Positions 8,988 to 19,400 of a stretch of 64,000 nucleotides of DNA are shown here, in pieces (position 1 is the first letter of the stretch; every line of letters begins with the position of its first letter). The position numbers were made by a program, and so were the translations under genes. The notes below the pieces were generated by a model. That model was given only the letters and a program-made list of their open reading frames with translations, made no database searches and was not told the DNA's origin. The stretch is from Legionella sp. (GTDB taxonomy: Bacteria; Pseudomonadota; Gammaproteobacteria; Legionellales; Legionellaceae): positions 1-64,000 of the forward strand of contig JAFKHV010000013.1 of the NCBI GenBank assembly GCA_017306715.1, read 5' to 3'.

Positions 8988-10388
8988 TTAATTTAATAAA
9001 CTGTGTATGTTCGATTTTTTGTATCCTGGCGTTTTATTTTCCTGAGCAGAATGAGTCGCGGAAAACATTCCTCCGACCCGTGGCGCCTGCAATTTCTCCT
9101 CGTTATTTTTTTCGGGATTTTCCCGTAGAGAGTCGGCTGATTGCGCACTAGTGACCACAGGATTTTGAATGACCGGGTTCGTTACTGGTAGATTGGGATA
9201 TGTATGAGCCAGTTTATTGTAATAAATCATAGGGCTCGGGGAATCCGCTATCACATTACCCGGAAGTGGATAATACACAACAGGAGGTGGGGTAAAAAAG
9301 TAATTATGATTTACTTGCACTTGAGTGTAATTGGGCTGCGTTAACTTAAGAGGTACAGGCTCTTTAGGTGATTCGTATGGTATATCTATGTGAGATTGTG
9401 GGCGTTCTTGACTCAATACTAAAGGAGATGCCCAGAAATAAAGTTCTTCAACAATCTGTGCTGGTTGTAGCTGAAAAACCTCCATTAAAAGTTCCGAATA
9501 TTGTTTTATTTGTTTTTGAGCAAAGAGAATCAATTGAGGGTCCATCATCATCATTACTTCATAAAATGTATGAATGTTCATAAACGAAGTCACTGAATAT
9601 AACTCGGCAATCGCATTAAAGGTCTCATAGTTATATTTTGTGAAGAGCTCTGCTTGTTGTTCTTCGGTTAACAATTGCTTATTCAGGTTTTCCGTATTCA
9701 GTTTTATATAACTTGAGATATAAGGATAGTCTTTATGGTTCGAAGTTGGATTATTCTTTTCCTTAGTAATAACATTAAGAGTTTGCATAAAAAATTTCTT
9801 CATAAACGTTGTCTTACGAAGAGCATCTAAGTTCTTAATTACAGAATTGAGGCTTTGCGCAACCTCGTCCAAGTCTTTAAAACTGTGCAAGCTATAAAAA
9901 ATCCTGATACGATTTCCGTTAAGTAATTGCTTTTCTGCGTAATTGATAAACTGTTTGCTAGCAGAAATCTTGGGTGGTGTTGTTACCGTTTGTGCTCCAG
10001 TATTTGGGGTTGGTGAAATGATATATTGTTGCGGGTTGACATGACTCTGTATTTGTAGAGGTGAGCTTAATTCCGGGTGGGGTTCTATCCTCGCTTTTTT
10101 ACGTGCGTGTTCTTCATGGAAAGATACGGGAGCAGCTCTTTTTTTCAAATTAATTTTCTCACCGATGACATATCCAAGCGCATTTAATTCAGTAGTAATT
10201 TGCTCTTTTTCACCTGCGGATAAATTTGAGCTCATTAAATGTCTGGAAAAATCCTGAGTTAATTTCTTTTGAAAATCTTTGACAGTTCTTTTGTCCTTAT
10301 TTTTCCTCAGCTGCTCAATAATGTCCTTAATATAAGTAAAATCATTATTTGCTATTGCGCTGCATAATTTGTTGTATAGTGTGCTCAT
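8988..10388 (-). CDS. Paralogue family protein with bipartite nuclear localisation signal (copy 2)
   Basis: This 466-aa protein starts at MSTLYNKLCSAI (10388) rather than at the Met 14 codons upstream, because that start aligns with both paralogues. It lies in the same orientation as copy 1, 172 bases upstream of it, which suggests tandem duplication. The putative bipartite nuclear localisation signal is KKR at 82-84 and RKKAR at 96-100. The middle (about 150-340) is a helical domain shared with copy 1. The C-terminal third is Pro/Tyr/Asn-rich with a conserved 'NYFxxP' patch. The final EKLQAPR and K-K-S-N-I motifs match copy 1. Enzymatic motifs were not found. It may bind nuclear host proteins or DNA, which is inference from the NLS only. 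Confidence 0.7.
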   Translation of the reverse strand: MSTLYNKLCSAIANNDFTYIKDIIEQLRKNKDKRTVKDFQKKLTQDFSRHLMSSNLSAGEKEQITTELNALGYVIGEKINLKKRAAPVSFHEEHARKKARIEPHPELSSPLQIQSHVNPQQYIISPTPNTGAQTVTTPPKISASKQFINYAEKQLLNGNRIRIFYSLHSFKDLDEVAQSLNSVIKNLDALRKTTFMKKFFMQTLNVITKEKNNPTSNHKDYPYISSYIKLNTENLNKQLLTEEQQAELFTKYNYETFNAIAELYSVTSFMNIHTFYEVMMMMDPQLILFAQKQIKQYSELLMEVFQLQPAQIVEELYFWASPLVLSQERPQSHIDIPYESPKEPVPLKLTQPNYTQVQVNHNYFFTPPPVVYYPLPGNVIADSPSPMIYYNKLAHTYPNLPVTNPVIQNPVVTSAQSADSLRENPEKNNEEKLQAPRVGGMFSATHSAQENKTPGYKKSNIHSLLN

Positions 10389-10668
10389 AGGATTTAAGTA
10401 AAATTTCAAAATGTGGTGCAATTTTAGCACAATTAAATCTTTATGTAACCATGGTGAGCTAATAATGGATGAAAAATTATACTAAGCATGACTCAGATCA
10501 ATGAAATTATTGATGGCGGGTGCGTTCGTTGTAGATGCTGTTGTTTAAATATATGGCGCGTTATCTTCTAAGGTATATTTTTTTACCAGAATATTAATTT
10601 ATATTTAGACTTTATATTTACATAGGTTCATTAACCTGAGCACTATTATGCCTGATAGAGCAGTCATT

Positions 10669-11658
10669 TTATTTCATAAGTTTAATCATGCTATGTACTT
10701 GATCTTGAATTATTATATTTTTTAAGTTCTCAACTGTTATTACATCCTGTTTCAAATTATTTTCGCTATTTTCCCCTGGAATTATATCTTCTAAATTGTT
10801 GCCGTTAATACTATTTAGGTTCCGATTCATGCTTTCATCGAGTAGAGCAGGGTCTAATCGCTTGTCCGTGTTCAAAATAATAGATACTATTTTTTGCCGC
10901 ATTTCAGCTGAATTTATTGAAGCCAGCAAAATGCTTAGATCCTCAACCCTAATCGCTCCGTCTATGAATAATTCATTGACTGCGTATGCAGGGTTAGCGC
11001 CTAGCTTGATTAAGTGCGCGACTTCTTCTATATGAGCACCACTAATGCACCCTTTTAAGGCTATATTCAAATATTTTAGACAATTAACGGTTTCCTGATT
11101 CATGGTAATGGCTGGTTGAATTTGAACCCCAAGACAATTAATCAGTTCTTTGTAAAGAGTGAAGTGCCCATTTTTAGCCGCTTCCTGTATCGCTTGAGGA
11201 TAATAGTTAGTGCCCGCTAAAAGTTCAGTTAACCATTCCTTTTGATTGGTAGAAGCCGCTCCAAGAATAGCCATCAAAAGATATTTGGGGGAAGATTTAA
11301 GAGCCATTAACACGTGTCGTTTATTGCCCGCCTGCGCATAACCGTAGACAGCATTTTTCTTTACTTCTTCCTCTATATCTGGATTGGCTGCTATTAAACG
11401 AAGTGCTTTATCATTAAACCCACCTCGACAATATCCGGCAACCGCAAAAGGAATTAACTCTTTATGTTCTCGATACAGAGTTTCTACATCTTCAAAATGC
11501 CCTCCCCAGGCGTATCCGTAAATTGCGTCTTTTTTATTGCCACCCTCTGCAATCAAGTAATTAACTTCCTTATCATGGTGCTCATAAGCTAGTTTAACCG
11601 CCAGATTTTCACCATTAAAATTGAGATTTAGATATAATTTAGGAAAGGGAAGAGTCAT
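10669..11658 (-). CDS. Alpha-solenoid/ankyrin-like repeat protein
   Basis: This 329-aa protein has degenerate helical repeats of about 30-35 residues carrying an A-xx-G-(Y/A)-A-xx-G-(N/H) signature (for example AIYGYAWGGHFEDVETL, AVAGYCRGGFNDKALRL, AVYGYAQAGNKRHV). It continues with a more ankyrin-like unit, 'GCISGAHIEEVAHLIKLGAN'. Such repeats mediate protein-protein contacts. The C-terminal 70 residues are Asn/Glu-rich and unlike the repeats. The start has a good ribosome site (AAGGA seven bases upstream). It sits just outside the insertion sequence at 11754-13311, whose left end lies about 95 bases upstream of its start, so its promoter may have been altered by the insertion. There is no catalytic motif. 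Confidence 0.65.
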   Translation of the reverse strand: MTLPFPKLYLNLNFNGENLAVKLAYEHHDKEVNYLIAEGGNKKDAIYGYAWGGHFEDVETLYREHKELIPFAVAGYCRGGFNDKALRLIAANPDIEEEVKKNAVYGYAQAGNKRHVLMALKSSPKYLLMAILGAASTNQKEWLTELLAGTNYYPQAIQEAAKNGHFTLYKELINCLGVQIQPAITMNQETVNCLKYLNIALKGCISGAHIEEVAHLIKLGANPAYAVNELFIDGAIRVEDLSILLASINSAEMRQKIVSIILNTDKRLDPALLDESMNRNLNSINGNNLEDIIPGENSENNLKQDVITVENLKNIIIQDQVHSMIKLMK

Positions 11659-11753
11659 GCATCAATCCTTGGTAAAAGTGAATGTTTACTCATTATGAAC
11701 ATATAATAACATTGTAGTCTTATGTAAAGAGCTTAAAATCACTTTTAGACCTG

Positions 11754-11832
11754 TTGCCTCAATGAAAGGTGTTGCCGAAGGAGAAAAAAAGTACTGAGTC
11801 GTTGCCTCAGAATAGGTGTTGCTTTTGAGAGG
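11754..11832. repeat. Left IS end: outer and inner terminal repeat copies
   Basis: The outer copy at 11754-11784 (TTGCCTCA, seven bases, TGTTGCCGAAGGAGA) is followed after 16 bases by an inner copy at 11801-11832 (GTTGCCTCA, then TGTTGC and a diverged tail). This mirrors the right end. Confidence 0.75.
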
Positions 11833-12032
11833 TTTTATTAGAGTTAAAAAATAATTGTTATTGAGCCTGGTGGGTATGTGGGCGAGAAGCGTGTGAGTGT
11901 CAACAATAGTTGTGAGTAACGTCTTTTCGTTATTCATAACTTTGTTCACACGTCCCGTAGGGCACTGGCTGGTCCGAAGGACTCGTCCATCATATCCATA
12001 GGCTTTATATTTACTTTCATCCAGGTTTTTCA

Positions 12033-13217
12033 TTAAATGGCCTTTCTCTGTTTTGTCTCTTGAACATGCACGAGCTTAAAGAGTAATTTTAGCTTCTTTT
12101 GGATGGTTTTTTGTAAATCGAATGGGTCAAGTGTAATAAATTTATCCTGCAACGTTTTTTTCTGCTCTAAAGTAAGGCCACTTGATTCCATTAATCGTTG
12201 ATAGGGGGTTTGTGCTTGGTCATATTTTTTCTTAATGCGTGATTCAATACGTACTTTATCAACGAGTTTAATACAGGGGTAGAAAAAATTAAAAAGAAGT
12301 GAGAGCTCATGAGCATATAAATCATTCATCAGTTTGACTAACTTTGGATTATCAAAGCGATGGTAACCAAAGACTTGCCGCACGTGAGTCCAATTTTTTT
12401 GCTCAACATGTGCATTATCGTTACTATGATAAGGCCTTGATCGTGTAAATTGAATCGATTGTTTTTTTTCTGGCCGATCAGTAAAATAACGAACAAGATG
12501 CCAATTGAGAAATTCTGAACCGTTATCACAATCAAAACCTTTTATTTCAAAGGGTAAATGGGCTTCTATATCTTGAATGCCTTCCATGATCCCAGTCGCT
12601 CCTTTGTTCCAGGCAGCACGCATTTCTGTCCAACCGCTAAAAATATCCGTTAATGTAATCGACCAGACAAAATCACCCATTAATGAAGTACCACAGTGTG
12701 CGACCGTATCTGCTTCCATAAAGCCGACTTGTTTTGAGTCCCACTGATTGGTACTAATCGGAATTTGTTTCCTTAGAAGACTTCCCGGCTTAGTTCCACT
12801 TAAACCTTTCCCATAGCGTGCTTTAATGGGTTTTAGTAAACGATCTATCGTAGCAGCACTCATTGATACGAGTTGAGTCGATACATCCTCTGATAACGGC
12901 TCATGGTGCTTTTCATAATGCGGTACCCATAAAGGAAGGGCCCTCTTTAACCGCTTACCACACATCTGATCCGTAGCAAGCCATATCTTTTTAAGCGGGT
13001 CCAATAATACATCCGGCTTATAAATTTTCTTTTTACCCGGTTTTTTAGGTTTTTTATCAGAAATTGGCGCTTGTCTTAGCAACCGTGCTGCCGCTTTTCG
13101 ATGATAACCATGGGTTTCGCAAAAGTCATCCAATATACGCTTTTTAACCGCTCGATTACCTCGACGATAACGATAACGCTGTGTTTTTAAATATAAATCC
13201 ATGCTAACTGCTCCCAT
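12033..13217 (-). CDS. IS transposase, integrase-core DDE family
   Basis: This 394-aa protein starts at 13217, where GGGAG lies seven bases upstream. The longer reading back to 13262 would run into the inner terminal repeat. The N-terminus is very basic with a helix-turn-helix-like segment (residues about 5-45, 'RAVKKRILDDF...HRKAAARLL'). The catalytic core shows the DDE triad of retroviral-integrase-type transposases: Asp in FMEADTVAH, Asp in GFDCDNGSEF and Glu in NDNAHVEQKNW. The frame is intact, so the element may still be active. It is the only gene clearly belonging to the element. The stop overlaps the ATG of a downstream open frame (TAATG), but that frame runs out through the terminal repeat and is not credited as a gene. 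Confidence 0.85.
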   Translation of the reverse strand: MGAVSMDLYLKTQRYRYRRGNRAVKKRILDDFCETHGYHRKAAARLLRQAPISDKKPKKPGKKKIYKPDVLLDPLKKIWLATDQMCGKRLKRALPLWVPHYEKHHEPLSEDVSTQLVSMSAATIDRLLKPIKARYGKGLSGTKPGSLLRKQIPISTNQWDSKQVGFMEADTVAHCGTSLMGDFVWSITLTDIFSGWTEMRAAWNKGATGIMEGIQDIEAHLPFEIKGFDCDNGSEFLNWHLVRYFTDRPEKKQSIQFTRSRPYHSNDNAHVEQKNWTHVRQVFGYHRFDNPKLVKLMNDLYAHELSLLFNFFYPCIKLVDKVRIESRIKKKYDQAQTPYQRLMESSGLTLEQKKTLQDKFITLDPFDLQKTIQKKLKLLFKLVHVQETKQRKAI

Positions 13218-13223
13218 TTTGCT

Positions 13224-13311
13224 TCTCCCTTCGGCAACAGCAATAATGAGGCAACGATGCAATTTACATACTTAGTTAATATCTCCTTCGGCAACAGGTA
13301 ATTTGAGGCAA
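13224..13311. repeat. Right IS end: inner and outer terminal repeat copies
   Basis: The inner copy at 13224-13255 (TCTCCCTTCGGCAACA...ATGAGGCAAC) and outer copy at 13282-13311 (TCTCCTTCGGCAACA...TTGAGGCAA) are in the same orientation. They are inverted relative to the left end. The inner copy also provides the transposase ribosome-binding region. Confidence 0.75.
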
Positions 13312-13428
13312 TTCGTAGAACTAAAATTAACTAAATGATTTAATATTAACTTAATATCCGCTTGTTATACTAACACCAGTTATTGAGTAATTTGAAAATA
13401 TCCTGCTATATAGGGTGAGGATTGTATA

Positions 13429-16400
13429 GTGCCTACAATTGAGCAACTTAATTCCTTAGTCAATGGGTATCTTAAAACAAAAACAAAAGACAAGATATCT
13501 GATCATACCGCTTTTATAGAGGCCGTCGCTTTTTTTGAAAATGAATTTGGCGATTTACTCAATTTAGAGGCTATTGCAGCTGGGAATTCTGAATTCGATG
13601 TCGAAAGACGTTTATTTCATACTTTTTTAGATCAATCTTTAAATTATCACGAATCGGATAATCGCTTCATTTTTAGTAAAATTAATGCTCATGCAAGTGT
13701 GTGTGTTATCCGTCAAAACCTTGATGTTAGAGATATTAGAAGCTTATATAGTCATAGTTCTAATCTGGGTATTCGAGAAAAATATCTAAAAAATATATTA
13801 GGAAGTCAGGAGTGGTTAATTGACCTTGATTTAGAACGATCTCTTGAGTCAATGGGGCTAAGGGATAAAATTCGGATCACTCGTTTTAATCCCAGTGACA
13901 TTGGCATGCAATTGCATTTTGCTCGTGAAAAAAATAACGACACCGATATCTACTCACTTCCTTTGTTGCTAAATAAAGGAAGTGAGGGGCGCCAATCAGG
14001 TTGTCATTGGTTTGCTGCGGTTATCACTGTGGATACGAATACCAACACCGTTTCTTATAAAATCAAAGACAGCTTTAGGTTAAACGAAAACCAGAAAAAA
14101 GAAATTGCTCAGATAATAGAAGAGGGGATTAGGTTTTCCGAGAAATCAACTAGTTCAGGGGTTGATTCTACCTTTGAGGCATACCCCAATTCATTGATTA
14201 ATCACCAATCGTGTCACATTATCGGTGAAGCAACTCAGAAGGATTCATATTCCTGCGGTTATCGAGCATTACACGCTTTATTAAATGATCCTTCTTTAGC
14301 CGCGATGGTTAACTCTAATACTAAAGCAAAAAATTATGCTGATTGCACTTCATCCAGCTACGCTTTAGTGAGGCATTTTTATCAAGAGCAATTAAACAAC
14401 CTGATTGTAGATAAAGAAAAAGTAACCCACTTACAAAGAGGTTTGGATTTTCAATCCTCATTAGGTCATAAGGATAAAGTTCAGCTTTACCCAGAACAAG
14501 TTGTACGTTATCTGGATCAGATTAGTTCGCCAGTGTTAAAGACAACAGGAGCTATTGAGCCATTATCGCAATTAAATCCAATAGTCGTCAAAAAATTAAA
14601 TGAATTTAGTATCTTAAAAGACATTATTAGCTTTCCAGCCACAGAGGATAAAGAGCTTACGCCACAAGATTATGATGATTTTTTATTAAACACGCATGTG
14701 AAATTAATTGAAAATCATAAAATTCTTGAAAAACTACACATTGTGCCCTGTACTTCCGTAGCCCTCGATGGCCTAAATTTTTTCTCTGCAAATGAAGTAA
14801 TTTTAAAAATTAAAGAATTAGTTATTGAGATAGCTGATATTCCAAATGAATCCGTGGCGGGTTTTATAGAAAAGTTCAAGACATTGCTTATCAATATGTC
14901 AGAAAAGAACTTGAAGAAACTTACTATTTTAGACAATAACAACAAAATTAATGCCGAACTCTGGCAAGTAATCGTTGATGTCATCAAAGCCCGGGAAATT
15001 AAAGTTGATATTCTTTTGCCAGAAAAATTCAGTTCCACTAATCTTCAACGTGAAATCGATCAGGCTGTTTCAAATAACCGTTTCATGAGTCCCGCACAAA
15101 GCTACCCCCTAAAATATGATGCCGAGAATCACCCTGTTTCCAATGGATTCAAACGTACCAGACCGCGTCAGGATCCCGCAGAAAATATTACGGTAGATAT
15201 TGAACTGCAACAAGAGCAACAAGCTGAAGTAGCTGTTGCAGCTCAAAAAATGAGTGCACAGGGGAATAATTCTGAGGTTGGCGAATTAGAAGTCCTTTCA
15301 GCGGCTTTGTTCTCACAGTTTTACTCACAATTCAATAAGGGTAGTTTTAAAGTTTCTCGAAAAAGCTATCTCATATCTGAATCCGATGCAAAAAAAAGAT
15401 GGCAAAGTTGGTTCGGTCATGTTGATAAAGAGGGCAGGGAAATTCTAAGCCAGCAATTATCCGGGATTACGATTCAAGCATGTGAACGGCTTCTCGATCA
15501 TCCTAGACAATTTAAAATGGGTGTTGATCTTAATCATTTGCCACAGGGTTTTTCTGTTTTAGAATATCCTGCTGGAACGGGCAAAAAAGTATTACATTAC
15601 GATGCATTGAGTTTTGCGCTACATAATAAACGCAATCCTGTTGCTGTAGTGATTACCGAGCCCCCTAGACCCAAGCCTTTACCTCATCGATTATTGCTAT
15701 CCGTAATGGAGGGGTTGAATCAAGGATCGGAAAGGGATCAATTAATCGCATCCAAATGGCAGCAATTACAGAGTAATCCCTATGATCGAGAGGCAAATTA
15801 TCTCTTTGCTGCGTATCTGCCTAAGCTAATGACGTATAATAAAGAACAGCTCCTACAACTTTTTAATCTGACTTTTGAACAGAATCACATTGATAAAGAG
15901 CAATGGGAATTAATTATTACCCAAACATCCATAATTGCTGATTTATTTGCTATGTCAATGAGTCTAAATAATCCATATGGACAAAAGTTGAGTGAATTAT
16001 TTGGTTCGAATCAAAAAGTTCAGGCGGTTGTAGAACTGGCTAAGTCCCTTCACCAAAATCCCCCCAGGGTGCACAGTGCATTGCTTGATCAATTGTTAGC
16101 AGAAAAGCCGGGTTTGCTTAATCAATACCACATGTGGTGCAAAAAATTATCCTCCGTAAATGCTGATGCATTATTACAAACATACAGCGAGCTGGGTGAG
16201 GTTGGTTTAGACCAATTATTCTCTTATTGGAATGATATTCGCCTGGATGTTTTACAGTCTACATTAGACGCTTTGTTTACCAATGGCGAAAGTTATGTAC
16301 CGTTCATGGATAAGGGATACCAAGAGGCCTTGGCTGCGATCGAGGGTTTTAGCGGTGCCCAAAAAATTTGGTGGGATATATTACTCAAAAAGCATGGTAA

Positions 16401-19400
16401 AGCTGTTGGTTATGACGAATTACTCTTTCTCGTTGAATCATTTAAGGCGTTTAGTAAACAGATTAATGATAAAGGATTAAAATTTTATAATCTTTCTGCC
16501 GACAGTTTTAAAGATACAGAGAGTATGCCTATTGCCCTAACCAGGATGCTGACTATCCTTAATAATTGTCAACAAAGAGATGTACAGGCGCAATGGGAAC
16601 AGCTTAGTCAATTATCTCTGGCTCCAACCGGGGCAATTCGGGCTATTAAAGATGGTGAAAATCAGGATAACAAATGTTTGTTTGTTATCCCCGAAATGAA
16701 TGCGGCTCATTACAGCGTACTTAAGGGATATAAAAAAGCTACTGATGACTGGCACGATTTAGGTAAGATGACATCACTCACCGAAGCTAAGGTGGAGTTC
16801 TACAAGGGTATCGCCCATCAAAAACATCGCTTATCCATATCATTCTATGATCAAGCTTTTGAAAAAATTAAAGCTAAAAATTTTGAGTCTTCAGTTCAAG
16901 TCATGTTAGCAGCACTGCTGTACTGCTCTACCACAGGAGTTAAAAACGAATTATTTTTAAAAGACGAAAACGAATCTTTAAAAGAGTGGGATAATATTTT
17001 ATCTATCCTGGATAATTTGCCTTTACCAAAAATTATTAAAATTCCAAAATTGGTGAGTAAGGTTCGACTTGACATGATTGATAGTCTTTTTCAATTGTCA
17101 CAGGTTCCCTCATTGCCGGTGCTCGATCAGCTGTTTAAATTAATTTGCAATTCAGTAAAATTAGAAACGTCTAATCCATTAAAGATTAAAGCTGAGCTCG
17201 AACAGAAAGTCGATTCATTACTTCAAATGTGCACTACACTAGAGAATTTAACCCGCAAATATGACGGATATGATATTCAGTATGGCGACGCAATATATGA
17301 AGGAATGAAATTTTATAATGTTCATGATTTTGCAGCGTCTGGTCAGAATTCCATATTCCACGCTCATTTGGAAACTGCAGCAAAAATCACAGGCTATAGT
17401 TACAATGAAAATCAACAAAGCATTGAGGCTCCAACCGAATTAAGGAAACTGTTTCTTCGTCTAATAAGTACGTTCCATATTACAAAGGAAGATGCACAAT
17501 CTATATCGGTAAAATTAAGCAGATTTGAGGACCACCGGTCAAAGCGAAAAGCTGCCGAATATACATTGCAATTATTAACTCAAATTGAATCAAATGATAT
17601 TAATAACACGAAATTAACGTACCAGGATTTAAGCACAATATTGGACGCCACCACCCAATCCTATTCTGCTGGCAGCTTAATTAACAAAACTAATATTGAA
17701 AATACCATTAAAAAGAAATTGGAAGCCTATTTTCCCAAGGATTTTTTTAAAAATTTACAAAATCAGGAAATTTCAGCACAAGTGCTGGGTCTGCTCGAGA
17801 AAGAATTCCCACTAATGGAAGAAAAAGAACTTATTCTTGCTGTGTTAAAACAATTTAATGAGGCTGGAGAAAGTTTAAGCTTTGGTGTTGTGGTTAAAAA
17901 AATTGCAATTATTGTTGGGGCAATGCTTCCAAATGAAAGGAGAATTTTTTTAAAAGATCTACAGAGAAGTGAGTTGTTTCATCCTAACCCATCCAAGACT
18001 GATGAAAAATTACCCATAGAGCAGTTTGATGGATTATTGGACGCAATGATGTCTCGCGGACATGTAAATGACTTTATATATTTACTGGCGCAGCCAGGAA
18101 CTCATAAAACCGATGGACTCGTTCAAAAAGCAAGTTTGTATTTATCCACTATTTTGCCGGATATAGAAAAGAACACGAGCGATGTTGTTTCCAAAATGGA
18201 AACGTTACCACTAGCGACTGAGTTTTTATTGAAAAACCCTATCGAGACTTTAACTGCTACCCCAGAGGTAGAGAGAGCAGATCAAGATATTTTTAATGAC
18301 TTTAAAAAATTGATGAGTGATCTGTTAAATAATCTTTTAAACGACCAAGAAATAGATTGGGTTGCAATGCAGACGGCGGCAGAGTATTTCAGGAACAATT
18401 TTTCTCCAAAGTTCAATTCGGTTGATCTTTTGCTCGATCAAATTAAATTGAGAATCAAAAAGGCATCTCCTGAATTACCGCAACCAAAAAAGGATGTCAG
18501 TCAAAATCAAAAAAGTGGTAAAGGGATCGAAGAAGCTTTTAAAGCTTTTGGAAATATGGTTCGAAATTTATTTAGTAAAACACCACAAGAAACTTTGAAA
18601 CCAGCCCCTATAATAGAAACTATAGAAGTAGAGTCAACCCCAAAATTAGATAAAGAATATTTAAATACGGTATTAAAAGACCTTATGTCGGAGGAACAAA
18701 GACGTGCATGTTATCCGGGTATTTTTCATGATTTATTTAAGAACATTTATAAAGTTGCAGAGCAGTATTCTGGAGCAAAAGATTTAATAATCGAGTTTCT
18801 CCAAAGATACATAGAGAATAATAAAAATCCGGCATCATTGACAGTGAATGTGTGGAACGCAGTGGTGACTCTACAACAAGAGTTTGACAATTTAAACGAT
18901 TCAAATGTAGTTCGCTCTCTATGTTATCATTATTCTGGCGGTAGAGGGAATTTTACACCGCAAAATCTTCTTGCTTTGATGCAAAGTGAAAATTTTCAGG
19001 CCTTAGCTGATAGCCATAAAAAATTAATACTCAATATTGTGTCTGTTTTACTTAATAATGAAAAATATTTTGAAAGTAAACAAATCAATGAAATCATAAG
19101 CCTAGCCAGTGATAAGGGATTTGGTGAGTCATTTATAGGCAAATTAAAAGAGTTTTATACAAATGCACCTTATCCTTCACTAACTCAAGTCATCCTCTGG
19201 CATGAAACCGAAAAAAATTCAGCAAATTATTCTGAAGCGTTAAGCGAAAAATACGCCCACTTTGATCGACGACCTTGCTCTAGAGAGATTGGTGGCGAGT
19301 TAGACACTAAAAAAGGGAATGGTTTTGAACTTGATAAAGCCAAGGAAAAGGCGAGTCAATTTGAAGGTATTGAATTTTTAGCAGCAGATCTACAGGACAT

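Larger units (their letters stand above)
11754..13311 (-). mobile_element. Insertion sequence with rve-type DDE transposase and doubled terminal repeats
   Basis: This element of about 1558 bp has ends that match in inverted orientation. The left end begins TTGCCTCAA and contains TGTTGCCGAAGGAGA at 11770-11784. The right end contains TCTCCTTCGGCAACA at 13282-13296 and finishes TTGAGGCAA at 13303-13311. A second, less perfect copy of the same repeat lies inside each end (11801-11832 and 13224-13255). One transposase gene fills most of the interior. No direct target duplication is visible in the flanking bases. I cannot name the IS family from the sequence alone. The transposase fold is that of integrase-core (IS481/IS3-like) elements. 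Confidence 0.8.

Noticed and set aside
11686-12033. 115-codon open frame after the transposase, start overlapping its stop (TAATG)
   Set aside because: It runs through both left terminal repeat copies and out into flanking DNA, shows no family resemblance, and has no ribosome site of its own. Most likely chance.
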